Positions 1-5,709 of a DNA stretch of 12,191 nucleotides are shown here, one piece after another. The notes beneath the pieces are model-generated. The model was not told where the DNA came from. It ran no database searches and saw only the letters and a program-made list of their open reading frames with translations. Location of the stretch: the NCBI GenBank assembly GCA_026770585.1, contig MU646473.1, positions 202,800 through 214,990 of the forward strand, in the 5' to 3' direction. Position numbers and translations under genes: made by a program. The stretch's first letter is position 1. Each line of letters starts with the position of its first letter. The stretch comes from Baffinella frigidus (taxonomy: Eukaryota > Cryptophyceae > Cryptomonadales > Baffinellaceae).

Positions 1-1
1 A

Positions 2-141
2 CCCTCAACCCTCAACCCTCAGCCCTCAACCCTCAGCCCTCAACCCTCAACCCTCAGCCCTCAGCCCTCAACCCTCAACCCTCAACCCTCAACCCCAAAC
101 TCTCAACCGTAAACCGTAACCCGTAAACCGTAAACCGTAAA
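2..141 (-). repeat. Degenerate telomere-like array, C-rich on the + strand
   Basis: Twenty consecutive 7-base units fill this stretch without a register break. Nine are CCCTCAA and four CCCTCAG, followed by CCCCAAA, CTCTCAA and five CCGTAAA-type units. These are variants of CCCTAAA, the C strand of the TTTAGGG telomere repeat. The variants CCCTCAA and CCGTAAA recur inverted as the TTGAGGG array at 8842-8925 and the TTTACGG units at 11159-11193. A C-rich + strand is what a left chromosome end would show, but no canonical CCCTAAA unit occurs here, so this is more likely a decayed or interstitial tract. Confidence 0.9.
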
Positions 142-185
142 TCCTAGCTCTCGCTGTCCCTTGCTAGCTCTGCCGAAAGTAAACT

Positions 186-413
186 CGTCAACTTTGGGGC
201 GGGGAGGAGTCCGGTCTCCCCAGGTAGCCCAAATTCATCTCCACAAAGTAGTAATTAATTGCTGTTGGCGCAACAAAATTTGCTACACAAATGCTCTACT
301 ATTACTTTGATGAGCAAACCGTGTAGTAATATTCGTTGCCCAAAAGCAATTAATCAATACTTTCATGGAGATTAAAATAGACTGAGACTAAGCTAGGACC
401 TGCTGGGGGGCGT
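186..413 (+). repeat. Subtelomeric unit R, copy 1, split by an insertion
   Basis: The left half (186-234) begins CGTCAACTTTGG and ends GCCCAAAT. The right half (375-413) reads AAATAGACTGAGAC and runs into GCTAGGACCTGCTG. Other copies lie at 839-912, 4714-4785 and, inverted, 4864-4921. In the uninterrupted copy at 4714-4785 the same words are contiguous (GCCCAAATAGACTGAGAC), so the 140 bp between the halves is an insertion. The function of the unit is unknown. Confidence 0.75.
235..374. mobile_element. 140-bp fold-back (MITE-like) element in unit R
   Basis: The ends are TCATCTCCA (235-243) and TGGAGATTA (366-374), inverted with one mismatch. The inverted similarity continues inward at roughly 80 percent through AATTAATTGC and GCAATTAAT and through CTACACAAATGCTC and GAGCAAACCGTGTAG, so almost the whole element folds on itself. 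AAAT flanks both sides (231-234 and 375-378) and occurs once in the uninterrupted unit R copy, as a 4-bp target-site duplication would. There is no coding capacity. The mobilising transposase family is not identifiable. Confidence 0.75.
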
Positions 414-477
414 GGAGTCCCCCTAAAACATTTTTAGGAGGTCGTGGAGTCACCCTAAAATAATTGGGGGGGGGGGG
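411..477. repeat. 32-bp direct repeat pair and a 12-G run
   Basis: CGTGGAGTCCCCCTAAAA at 411-428 recurs with one change at 443-460. A run of twelve G follows at 466-477. No coding content is visible. From here to about 582 I see only minor hairpins, such as CCAGT/ACTGG near 493-506. Confidence 0.7.
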
Positions 478-582
478 CAGACCTGCTGAGGCCCAGTACA
501 AACTGGACGCAACAGGTACCAATTTTTGAATTCGTACCCGAAATAAAATATCCGTTTCCCCCCTCCTAGCTCTTCCCCAGTT

Positions 583-706
583 GATTTGGGCTCACCATCG
601 ATTCGCCCCCCCCGAAATTTTACGGGCAATTTTCTTAGGGGGGTGTCAAAATTTACCTGTAAAATTGGGGGGAGGGGCGAATTTATGAGGATTTGGGCTC
701 ACCATC
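583..706. mobile_element. Inverted-repeat element bracketed by 17-bp direct repeats
   Basis: GATTTGGGCTCACCATC occurs at 583-599 and exactly again at 690-706. Between them, 601-633 (ATTCGCCCC then AAATTTTAC) is an imperfect inverted repeat of 650-685 (AAATTTACCTGTAAAATT then GGGGCGAAT). The right arm is also found at 2405-2443, so the interior belongs to a dispersed family. Seventeen bases would be unusually long for a target-site duplication, so the bracket may instead be two copies of the unit R related GGGCTCACC sequence. A short frame spans it but is made of these repeats. Confidence 0.55.
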
Positions 707-779
707 ACCCCAAGTGGGACAGAGCTAGCCCTCGCTACCCGACCAAGGATAGACTGAGGCAGAGCCTATCAGACCCCGT

Positions 780-805
780 CCACACAGCGGGCTACGAAGG
801 GATTT
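780..805 (+). repeat. Solo terminus of the CCACAC fold-back family
   Basis: CCACACAGCGGGCTACGAAG followed by GGATTT matches the termini of the elements at 9730-9892 and 11507-11645. No matching inverted terminus is seen downstream, so only one end remains here, or the rest was lost. Confidence 0.55.
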
Positions 806-818
806 TCGGGCAGGAAAT

Positions 819-912
819 GCTAGGACCTGCTGAGGGGCCGTCAACTTTGGAGAGGGGAGGAGCCCGGCCTCACCAGATTGGCGATTGGCCACATAGACGG
901 AGACAGAGCTAG
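819..912 (+). repeat. Subtelomeric unit R, copy 2
   Basis: CTAGGACCTGCTGAGGGGC (the unit's right-hand end) directly abuts CGTCAACTTTGG (the left-hand start, 839). The unit then runs through a degenerate GGCCTCACC hairpin region to ATAGACGGAGACAGAGCTAG at 893-912. The junction implies that units were once in tandem. The CTAGCTCTGTC / GACAGAGCTAG word recurs at about 717-727, 2463-2472 (variant), 5107-5117, 5142-5151 and 5279-5289. Confidence 0.65.
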
Positions 913-1033
913 AGGTCTAAAAATTTGGGGGAGGGCTCACCTGCTGAGGGGCGTGCGCACGCCCCCTCCCCCTCCTGGGGCCAGTAGGCCACTGTAACCA
1001 TTCACGCTTGAAGTATTGACACCGTTCGAGCCT

Positions 1034-1270
1034 GCGGTTTAGGGGTTTGGGTTTTGGGTTCGAGGGTTCGGGTTCGGGGTTTAGGGTTCGGGGGTTAGGG
1101 TTGAGGGGTTGGGATTTGGGGGTTGGGATTTGGGGGTTGGGGTTCAGCATTGACGCCGCTTGAACCACTGATGCCGTTGGAGCCTGTGGTTTAGGGTTTC
1201 GGGTTTCGGGTTTGGGTGTTAGGGTTTAGGGTTTAGGGTTTAGGGTTTAGGGTTTGGGGTTTGGGGTTGA
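1034..1270 (+). repeat. Degenerate G-rich telomere-like tract with spacer units
   Basis: TTTAGGG-like units in many variants (TTTGGGG, TTCGGG, TTTCGGG) include four perfect TTTAGGG copies at 1225-1252. The tract is punctuated by a related spacer: TTGACACCGTTCGAGCCTG near 1016, TTGACGCCGCTTGAACC near 1152, TGATGCCGTTGGAGCCTG near 1170 and TTGACGCCATTGGAGCC near 1274. The pattern is a compound repeat of about 20-45 bp spacer plus telomere-like block. Long G runs could form quadruplexes. The short antisense frame across it is low-complexity and not a gene. Confidence 0.85.
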
Positions 1271-1302
1271 GCATTGACGCCATTGGAGCCGCGGAAGACG
1301 TT

Positions 1303-1474
1303 CCACGCAAGAGTGTAGGACTGACCTGGGAAAACAAGTCAGTTCACACGGAATTTGTACCAACTTTCCGAAATTTCAATTTTTCTCTGGGGAGAATGTC
1401 CACTTATGAACTTAAAAAATAGTCAGATCTGACTATTTCTCCTGCAGGCCACTCTGTCTTACACTCTTGCGTGG
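1303..1474. mobile_element. 172-bp element with 15-bp perfect terminal inverted repeats
   Basis: CCACGCAAGAGTGTA (1303-1317) is the exact reverse complement of 1460-1474. The element lies between two spacer/telomere-like blocks: GGAGCC-type spacer sequence stands on both sides. The interior is AT-richer and includes a perfect 22-bp palindrome at 1417-1438 (AAATAGTCAGA and its mirror). No clear target duplication is visible beyond TT, and there is no coding capacity. It is MITE-like, family unknown. Confidence 0.6.
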
Positions 1475-1487
1475 TTGGAGCCGTTGG

Positions 1488-1567
1488 AGCCTGGGGTTTG
1501 GGGTTTGGGGTTTGGGTTTTGGGTTTTGGGGTTTGGGTGTTGGGCTGTTGGGTTTAGGGGTTTGGGC
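1488..1567 (+). repeat. G-rich TTTGGGG-type telomere-like tract
   Basis: After a GTTGGAGCCGTTGGAGCC spacer, TTTGGGG and related variants run to the CATATGG at 1567. This continues the 1034-1270 tract beyond the inserted element. Short frames on both strands here are products of the repeat. Confidence 0.8.
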
Positions 1568-1571
1568 ATAT

Positions 1572-1690
1572 GGCATTGGAGATGTTACCGTGGGCGTTAC
1601 GCGCGGCGGCGGCGCCACTACCAGACTCCATAACTTGATTCCCCGAGTGTGCGGTACCAACTCGTTTACGGTTCCAACTCGTCACCGGGA
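1572..1690 (+). repeat. Isolated copy of the GC-rich 115-bp repeat
   Basis: GGCATTGGAGATGTTACCGT (from 1572) matches 2481-2500 base for base and is followed by the same GGGCG and GGCGGCGGCG sequence, then by a CTCCATAACTTGATT / GGTACCAACTCG segment like that at 2652-2695. It is a separate, more diverged member of the array at 2481-3215. Confidence 0.7.
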
Positions 1691-1693
1691 GGT

Positions 1694-1835
1694 GGTACCA
1701 ACTCGTCACACCGAATCAACTTATGGAGTCTGGGAATCAACTTATGGAGTCTGGGAATCAACTTATGGAGTCTGGGAATCAACTTATGGAGTCTGGTAGA
1801 TGGTACCGACTCCCCGAGTGTGACGAGTTGGTACC
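1694..1835. repeat. 21-bp tandem array capped by 18-bp perfect inverted repeats
   Basis: The unit AATCAACTTATGGAGTCTGG plus G is repeated at 1714-1734, 1735-1755 and 1756-1776 without change, with a fourth copy at 1777-1796 lacking only the last base. The array sits between GGTACCAACTCGTCACAC (1694-1711) and its exact reverse complement (1818-1835). Because 21 is a multiple of 3 and the unit has no stop in any + frame, all three + frames stay open. The resulting peptides (repeats of INLWSLG, TYGVWES or QLMESGN) are artefacts of the repeat. Confidence 0.9.
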
Positions 1836-1939
1836 TCTTCGAGGCTCTTGGAGGAGATGCGGCGCGGCATTACCAGGGGGTTCACGCGGCAGGCTAAAGG
1901 CTCAGAAACTCCAAACAATGTTCGATGATCTTCATAGGA

Positions 1940-2088
1940 TAATGGACTAAAAATGGGGTAGTTAGGCCTACGGAATTGCCTACCGTAGGCCGTAGGGCTC
2001 CTATGACCAAAAAGTCTTAGAATTTTGGCCTACAGTAGGAGGTCCTAGGCAATTCCGTAGGCCTAACTACCCCATTTTTAGTCCATTA
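1940..2088. mobile_element. MITE-like element with 43-bp perfect terminal inverted repeats
   Basis: Positions 1940-1982 (starting TAATGGACTAAAAATGGGG) are the exact reverse complement of 2046-2088. The 63-bp centre contains GCCGTAGGGCTCCTATGACC (1989-2008). TA stands at both outer edges, compatible with a TA target duplication of the Tc1/mariner kind, but this cannot be separated from the inverted repeat itself. A decayed relative is at 3331-3435. Perfect arms suggest recent activity or continuing correction between arms. It encodes nothing. Confidence 0.8.
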
Positions 2089-2193
2089 CCCGAAAGTTTT
2101 CGGCGTTGCCGCCGTTTGAGTATTGGGGTTTGGGTTGTGTGTTTAGATTATTTGGTATTCGAGATGTTGGAGGGAGTACTGCGCAACGCCCAC

Positions 2194-2327
2194 TGCACTG
2201 CCAGGGCGGAGTAGTCAACTCAAGGCGAAAATCGATTTTTGAAGTACCCAATCTGGGTACCTCGTTTCTAAGTTGACAGATTTTGTGGGTGGATTGACAT
2301 TTACAAAATCTCCGGCCTGGCAGTGCA
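2194..2327. repeat. Nested inverted repeat (possible fold-back element)
   Basis: TGCACTGCCAGGGCGGAG (2194-2211) pairs with 2310-2327 at 17 of 18 positions. Inside are GTCAACT/AGTTGAC (2214-2220 and 2272-2278), the hairpin GTACCC-AATCT-GGGTAC (2247-2263) and GATTTTGT/ACAAAATC (2279-2286 and 2303-2310). Overlapping short frames on both strands are explained by this symmetry. Confidence 0.6.
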
Positions 2328-2395
2328 CTGTAATCTCTCCAACGCCAACAGCTCTATCCTTGAGGTCCTTACGCTTTTTCGGACTTTGGCATATA

Positions 2396-2443
2396 CCCCC
2401 CCACAAAATTTACCTGAGAAATTTTGGGGGGGGCGAATTGATG
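2396..2443. repeat. C-run/G-run hairpin related to 648-690
   Basis: CCCCCCC-AC-AAAATTT (2396-2411) pairs with AAATTTT-GGGGGGGG (2419-2433). The right part, AAAATTTACCTG through GGGGCGAATTGATG, matches 648-690 at most positions, and both are followed by AAGTGGGACAGAGCT. This is a partial copy of the same dispersed element. Confidence 0.65.
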
Positions 2444-2480
2444 GGGAGACGAAATCGAAGTGGGACAGAGCTGGATATAT

Positions 2481-3215
2481 GGCATTGGAGATGTTACCGT
2501 GGGCGCTGCGCGGGGCGGCGGCGCGGGGCGGCTGGGAGGAGTTGAGGGCTTTCCCATAAGTTGACATCCCGGGTCTGTGGTACTAACTCGTCAACTTGTG
2601 AGGAGAAACTGGAACCGTGGGCGCTGCGCGCAGCAGCCGCGCCATTACCTGACTCCATAAGTTGATTACCCGGGTGTTTGGTACCAATTCGTCAACTTTT
2701 GAGGAGACGCGCCATTGAAGGGAGTAACGTGGGCGCTGCGCGGAGCGGCTGGGAGGAGTTGAGGGCTTTCCCATAAGTTGACACCCCGGGTCTGTGGCAC
2801 TAACTCGTCAACTTGTGAGAGGGGGTTGGAACCGTGGGCGCTGCGCGGGGCGGCGGCGCGGGGCGGCTGGGGGGAGTTGAGGCGCGCCCACAGCAGGGCT
2901 TTCCCATAAGTTAATTTTCTGGGCCTGTGGAACTAATCCGTCAACGTGTGAGGAGATGCGGCGGGGGATATGAACCGTGGGCGCTTCGCGGGGCGGCGGC
3001 GCGGGGCGGCTGGGAGGAGTTGAGGCGCGAGCGCAGCTGCGCTTTCTCCGCCTCCAGTGCCGCCCGCTGCTCATTCAGAGGTTGTTGATTACACGACCAG
3101 AATGACCACATGGCAAGACGGGTTTGGGCGACTGGGATCTGTGCGCGTGTGTACCAAGTACAATGCGGCAGAGCGGAGCGGCTGGGAGGAGTTGAGGCGG
3201 GAGGGCCGCTCGCTG
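2481..3215 (+). repeat. GC-rich tandem array, unit about 105-145 bp, six copies
   Basis: The landmark ACCGTGGGCG (or AACGTGGGCG) recurs at 2496, 2614, 2726, 2831 and 2974, giving periods of 118, 112, 105 and 143 bp. A last partial copy near 3170 keeps only GAGCGGCTGGGAGGAGTTGA. Each unit has GGCGCTGCGCGG, a GGCTGGGAGGAGTTGAGG block, CCCATAAGTTGA, and ACTCGTCAACTTGTGAGGAG. The last block resembles the start of unit R. Units differ by deletions of the GGCGGCGG part. No frame is kept across the units, so it is a minisatellite rather than a coding repeat. Confidence 0.85.
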
Positions 3216-3244
3216 TAAGTTAGATTCGTCAGTAAAGCAATGAA

Positions 3245-3304
3245 ATTAGTCAGTAACGCGATTAGATTAGACAGGGCTTACCGAAATTGGATGAGTCGGG
3301 GGTT
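3245..3304 (+). repeat. Direct repeat, copy 1 (partner at 3805-3861)
   Basis: ATTAGTCAGTAACGCGATTA through CAGGGCTTACCGAAATTGG to GATGAGTCGGGGG matches 3805-3861 at about 80 percent or better, 560 bp apart in the same orientation. Just upstream, ATTCGTCAGTAAAGCAAT near 3226 is a shorter internal repeat of the same words. The two copies could bracket an insertion of about 500 bp or be separate members of one family. Confidence 0.6.
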
Positions 3305-3330
3305 TCTTTTCCGCTCTAAAGTTGACAGAG

Positions 3331-3435
3331 GCCGTAGGGCTCCTAGGACCTAACGTTTCGTAGGACCCCCCCTAGGCCCCTACGGCCTACCATAGGCAAT
3401 ACCGTAGACTTAACTACCCGGTTCTCAGGACATTA
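3331..3435. mobile_element. Decayed copy of the 1940-2088 MITE
   Basis: GCCGTAGGGCTCCTAGGACC (3331-3350) matches the centre of the 1940-2088 element at 19 of 20 positions. 3393-3435 (TAGGCAATACCGTAGACTTA and on to CATTA) matches its right arm with scattered substitutions. The left arm is missing. Short words of the same family also occur near 9803-9837 and 10549-10572. Confidence 0.6.
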
Positions 3436-3509
3436 GCCTATGAAGGTGTAGCACCAGACCACGCGAGGCTGGCCGTGGCCTGAAAAGCCGGGTTTTACAG
3501 GCGCGTCCA

Positions 3510-3579
3510 GGTTTGTACGGGGCTGATCACGTTGCCCTCGGAATTCCGTGGAGTAACGTGACCAGGCCTCGTACAAACC
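3510..3579. repeat. Inverted repeat around GTTTGTACGG
   Basis: GGTTTGTACGGGGCTGATCA (from 3510, arm to 3533) pairs with 3555-3579 with a few mismatches and one extra base. AAAAGCCGGGTTTTAC (3483-3498) and AAAAGAGGTTTTAC (3585-3598) flank it as near-direct repeats. The remainder of 3436-3804 holds no gene I can recognise; a short frame at 3613-3807 crosses the hairpin at 3723-3756. Confidence 0.55.
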
Positions 3580-3722
3580 CTCGAAAAGAGGTTTTACGTA
3601 GCCACTTGCAGATTGTATAAAAACACCGGGGTCGGCCTCTCGCTCGGAACACTACGAGGAACCGTGCTGAAGTTAATTGTTGGGTTTTTGCCCAAGAAAC
3701 ACGCCAAAAGTCAGCAATTTGT

Positions 3723-3756
3723 CACGTCCCTCCCCGGAAATCCGGGGAGGGACGTG
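3723..3756. repeat. Perfect 15-bp hairpin with AAAT loop
   Basis: CACGTCCCTCCCCGG (3723-3737) is the exact reverse complement of 3742-3756 across AAAT. It is GC-rich and lacks the trailing T-run that would mark a bacterial-type terminator. It could extrude as a cruciform or fold in RNA; its role is unknown. Confidence 0.75.
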
Positions 3757-3804
3757 CCCCGTAGCCCACCGAGTGGAGAGGGAACCGCTCGAGAGCAACT
3801 CGAT

Positions 3805-3881
3805 TAGTCAGGAACGCAGTTAGATCAGCCAGGGTTACCGAAATGAGATGAGTCAGGGGATACTGACTCATCTTATTTCGG
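3805..3881 (+). repeat. Direct repeat copy 2 ending in a 19-bp hairpin
   Basis: 3805-3861 is the partner of 3245-3304. Its last part, CCGAAATGAGATGAGTCAG (3838-3856), pairs with 3863-3881 at 18 of 19 positions across a 6-base loop. Copy 1 has the left arm only, so the symmetry arose by an inverted duplication here or was lost there. Confidence 0.65.
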
Positions 3882-4107
3882 AAGGTGTTTAGGGAACCAC
3901 TGGAGAGCAGAAAGAGAGCAGAAATGTGTTTTATGGCGAGACCATTTTCACTCACTTCTGAAAACCCACAGCCCGCCCTGGAACGAAATCCGTGCTACTC
4001 GGCTCCAATTCCCACAAACTTTAGGGGGGCTGGCCACCTTTCAAATCAGACATTGTCGTCTAAAAAATCTTTTATATTTTTGTGGTATCAAAAGCTACCT
4101 TTTAAAG

Positions 4108-4356
4108 CCAAATTTTAAAGGGTTGTTTTCCGATCGTTTCTATTCGATCGGAAAACAACCTTTTTATTTTCCGATGTCTTTTGCATGTGTCTTTCTATTA
4201 TTTTTGTACGGCAAAGCCCCCCGATTTCGGGCGACTCCCCGTACAAATCCCCTAAAAACGGGAAACCCGCCATCAAAAGTCAATCGTTTCCTTAAGAGAC
4301 GATTCGGCCGCGGTAAAATCACTTGTAAAAGACATCGGAAAATAAATTTTAAAACG
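4108..4356. mobile_element. Nested fold-back structure of about 250 bp
   Basis: The left side has a perfect 16-bp hairpin, GGTTGTTTTCCGATCG (4121-4136) with 4145-4160 across 8 bases. Directly after it, TTATTTTCCGATGTCTTTT (4164-4182) is the exact reverse complement of 4327-4345. AAATTTTAAA words sit near both ends. Within lie TTTGTACGG and CCGTACAAAT (about 4204 and 4239), CGGG-AAA-CCCG (near 4259) and an imperfect ATCGTTTC/GAGACGAT hairpin (near 4282-4302). Open frames on both strands (117 and 71 residues) follow from the symmetry and show no recognised domain. Confidence 0.55.
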
Positions 4357-4389
4357 GACAGATGGACAGGGCGGGCCAAGGGTTCGCAG

Positions 4390-4597
4390 TATTGTCGAAA
4401 TGGGCTTCGCGCGGAATCGAGGTCAGGTCAGGAAATCAGGAAAATTTCCAAAAAAATGACTTTTATGCTATCTTAGGCATGGTTTTTATCTCAAAATAGC
4501 ATCTCCCACCCATAAGATGACACAAAAAGGCAAAAAAATGAAAACATGTTCCTGACCTGACCTCGATTTTTTCCGCGCGGAGCCCATTTCGACAATA
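4390..4597. mobile_element. 208-bp MITE-like element with long TIRs and a GCAG duplication
   Basis: The left arm 4390-4433 (from TATTGTCGAAATGGGCT to GAGGTCAGGTCAGGA) and the right arm 4550-4597 are inverted copies that differ by one substitution and a 4-base length difference in an A/T run. GCAG stands immediately outside both ends (4386-4389 and 4598-4601), as a 4-bp target-site duplication would. The AT-rich centre has no coding potential. A 139-residue minus-strand frame (4463-4882), the longest in the window, runs from this element into unit R hairpins and is therefore not called as a gene. Confidence 0.8.
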
Positions 4598-4713
4598 GCA
4601 GGCAGAGCTAGGCTGTGTTGCTATCTTCATGGTGAGGGGACAGCACATCGCGCTGCCGCACTCGGGTTGGCCGACTATTCTCAAGCTGACATGCGGGTTT
4701 CGCGGTACACATC

Positions 4714-4785
4714 CGTCAACTTTAGCGCGGAAAAGAACCCGGGCCCACCAAAGTGGTGGGCCCAAATAGACTGAGACAGAGATAG
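4714..4785 (+). repeat. Subtelomeric unit R, copy 3, with intact hairpin
   Basis: CGTCAACTTTAGCGCGG leads to a perfect 10-bp hairpin, GGGCCCACCA-AAG-TGGTGGGCCC (4741-4763), then AAATAGACTGAGACAGAG. This copy supplies the uninterrupted version of the site where copy 1 carries a 140-bp insertion. Compared with copy 4, the two stem differences are matched on both arms. Confidence 0.75.
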
Positions 4786-4811
4786 TGAATGGTGAGGGGT
4801 CAGTGCATGCC

Positions 4812-5037
4812 CTGAGATGCCAGATATCGTTGAGGAGAGAGATGTCAGGACGTTCTCCCCGCGGTCTATTCGGGCTCGCCAATTTGGCGAGCCCGGGTAC
4901 GTTCCCGCTCCAAAGTTGACGTACGTATACCGCAAGCCCAGCGTGTCAACTTGAGAAAAGTCGGTCAACCCGAGTGAGGCAGCGGGGACGGTGCCTGTCC
5001 CGAGATGTCAGAGATGGTTGAAGAGAGAGAGGAGAGG
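4812..5037 (+). repeat. Pair of 38-bp direct repeats around unit R copy 4
   Basis: CTGAGATGCCAGATATCGTT (4812 onward, to 4849) and CCGAGATGTCAGAGATGGTT (5000 onward, to 5037) align over 38 bp with scattered differences and a shared purine-rich GAGAGAGA end. The sequence between them contains inverted unit R copy 4. Confidence 0.5.
4864..4921 (-). repeat. Subtelomeric unit R, copy 4, inverted, with intact hairpin
   Basis: Read on the minus strand it starts CGTCAACTTTGGAGCGGG and continues through a 12-bp perfect hairpin (CGGGCTCGCCAA and TTGGCGAGCCCG around one base, 4871-4895) to AATAGAC. It is the closest relative of copy 3 and lies in the opposite orientation about 80 bp away. Confidence 0.75.
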
Positions 5038-5126
5038 AAGCTCTCTTCGCCCCCCCCGCCGCGCCGCGCCCCTGCCAGAGAGAGAGAGAGACGCGATTTA
5101 ATACCTAGCTCTGTCTCTGTCTATTT

Positions 5127-5303
5127 CGGCTCACCGATTTCTAGCTCTGTTCCACTTAATTTTGTCTCGTCATTAAAAACATTGAGCCGTCATCATTAGT
5201 TTTAAAGATGGATTTCCAGTAAAAATTAACTGTTCATCTACGGCTATTTTTTCTTGATGATGTGACGAAATCAAGTGGGACAGAGCTAGGATTTGGTGAG
5301 CCG
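5127..5303. mobile_element. 177-bp element with about 48-bp terminal inverted repeats
   Basis: The left arm from CGGCTCACCGATTTCTAGCT (5127 onward) pairs at roughly three quarters of positions with the right arm ending TAGGATTTGGTGAGCCG (5303). Both arms contain the CTAGCTCTGTYCCACTT word found near unit R copies. Similar sequence, CGCCGCGCC with CTGCCAGAGAGAGAG at about 5060-5093 and CCGCGTCGC with CTGTCAGAGAGAGTCGC at about 5306-5340, lies on both sides in direct orientation. The centre is AT-rich. There is no coding capacity. Confidence 0.6.
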
Positions 5304-5345
5304 GTGCCGCGTCGCACCCCCCCTGTCAGAGAGAGTCGCTTTCAG

Positions 5346-5640
5346 GGGCGGTTGCTCTGGGCTCTGCTACGCGGAACGACTGTCTAGAATTCGGGAATTG
5401 CGGTCAGTTCACAATTGTTCCCCACAAATTGGCCACTTTTGGAGAAAAATCGATTTGTTTCTCGGGTATGATGACTTTTGACAGGGGTCCAATATCGGAC
5501 CTTATCCTTGTCGGTTGCCATCCAGTGGTTCCTCGTAGTGGGCTTCCTGGCCACTAGGCCCTGAGTCTCTCTCGACCACACAGCTTTCCGCGGTTGTTCT
5601 CGAGAGAGAGACCGTTGATAATGCCAGCACGGCCACCACA
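5346..5640. other. Stretch without a recognised gene
   Basis: Short frames occur on both strands (the longest is 65 residues on the minus strand, 5384-5581) but show no recognised domain and no distinctive codon pattern. CTCGAGAGAGAGAC near 5600 and CTCTCTCGACC near 5565 form a weak inverted pair. Confidence 0.4.
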
Positions 5641-5648
5641 GGCCAGGG

Positions 5649-5690
5649 TTTAGGGTTTAGGGTTTAGGGTTTAGGGTTTAGGGTTTATGG
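5649..5690 (+). repeat. Short TTTAGGG array, five perfect units
   Basis: Five TTTAGGG units (5649-5683) are followed by TTTATGG and AATTA. The edge words are then repeated: TTAGGGTTTATGGAATTA occurs again at 5701-5718. This is a canonical interstitial telomere repeat. Confidence 0.9.
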
Positions 5691-5709
5691 AATTAAAGCC
5701 TTAGGGTTT

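Noticed and set aside
2-141. Window start as a true chromosome terminus
   Set aside because: The units are CCCTCAA and CCGTAAA variants with no canonical CCCTAAA, and other tracts face the opposite way, so a functional telomere is not supported.
1694-1835. Possible CRISPR-like array
   Set aside because: The 21-bp units are contiguous with no spacers, and the telomere-like context is eukaryotic.
1467-1950. Three overlapping + frames with repeated heptapeptides
   Set aside because: All arise from the 21-bp tandem repeat, which is open in every + frame.
3616-3622. TATAAAA word that could be a promoter TATA box
   Set aside because: There is no coding sequence or transcript evidence downstream, and the surrounding DNA is hairpins; a single AT word is not enough.
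3723-3756. Transcription terminator
   Set aside because: The hairpin is perfect but has no T-run, no gene precedes it, and intrinsic terminators of that kind are bacterial.
4123-4476. 117-residue + strand frame
   Set aside because: It is encoded by the nested fold-back at 4108-4356 and the arm of the next MITE; the mirrored frame on the other strand is a by-product of the symmetry.
4463-4882. 139-residue minus-strand open frame, the longest in the window
   Set aside because: It runs through the arm of the 4390-4597 element, a purine-rich repeat and two unit R copies; no domain is recognisable and its boundaries match no gene-like signal.
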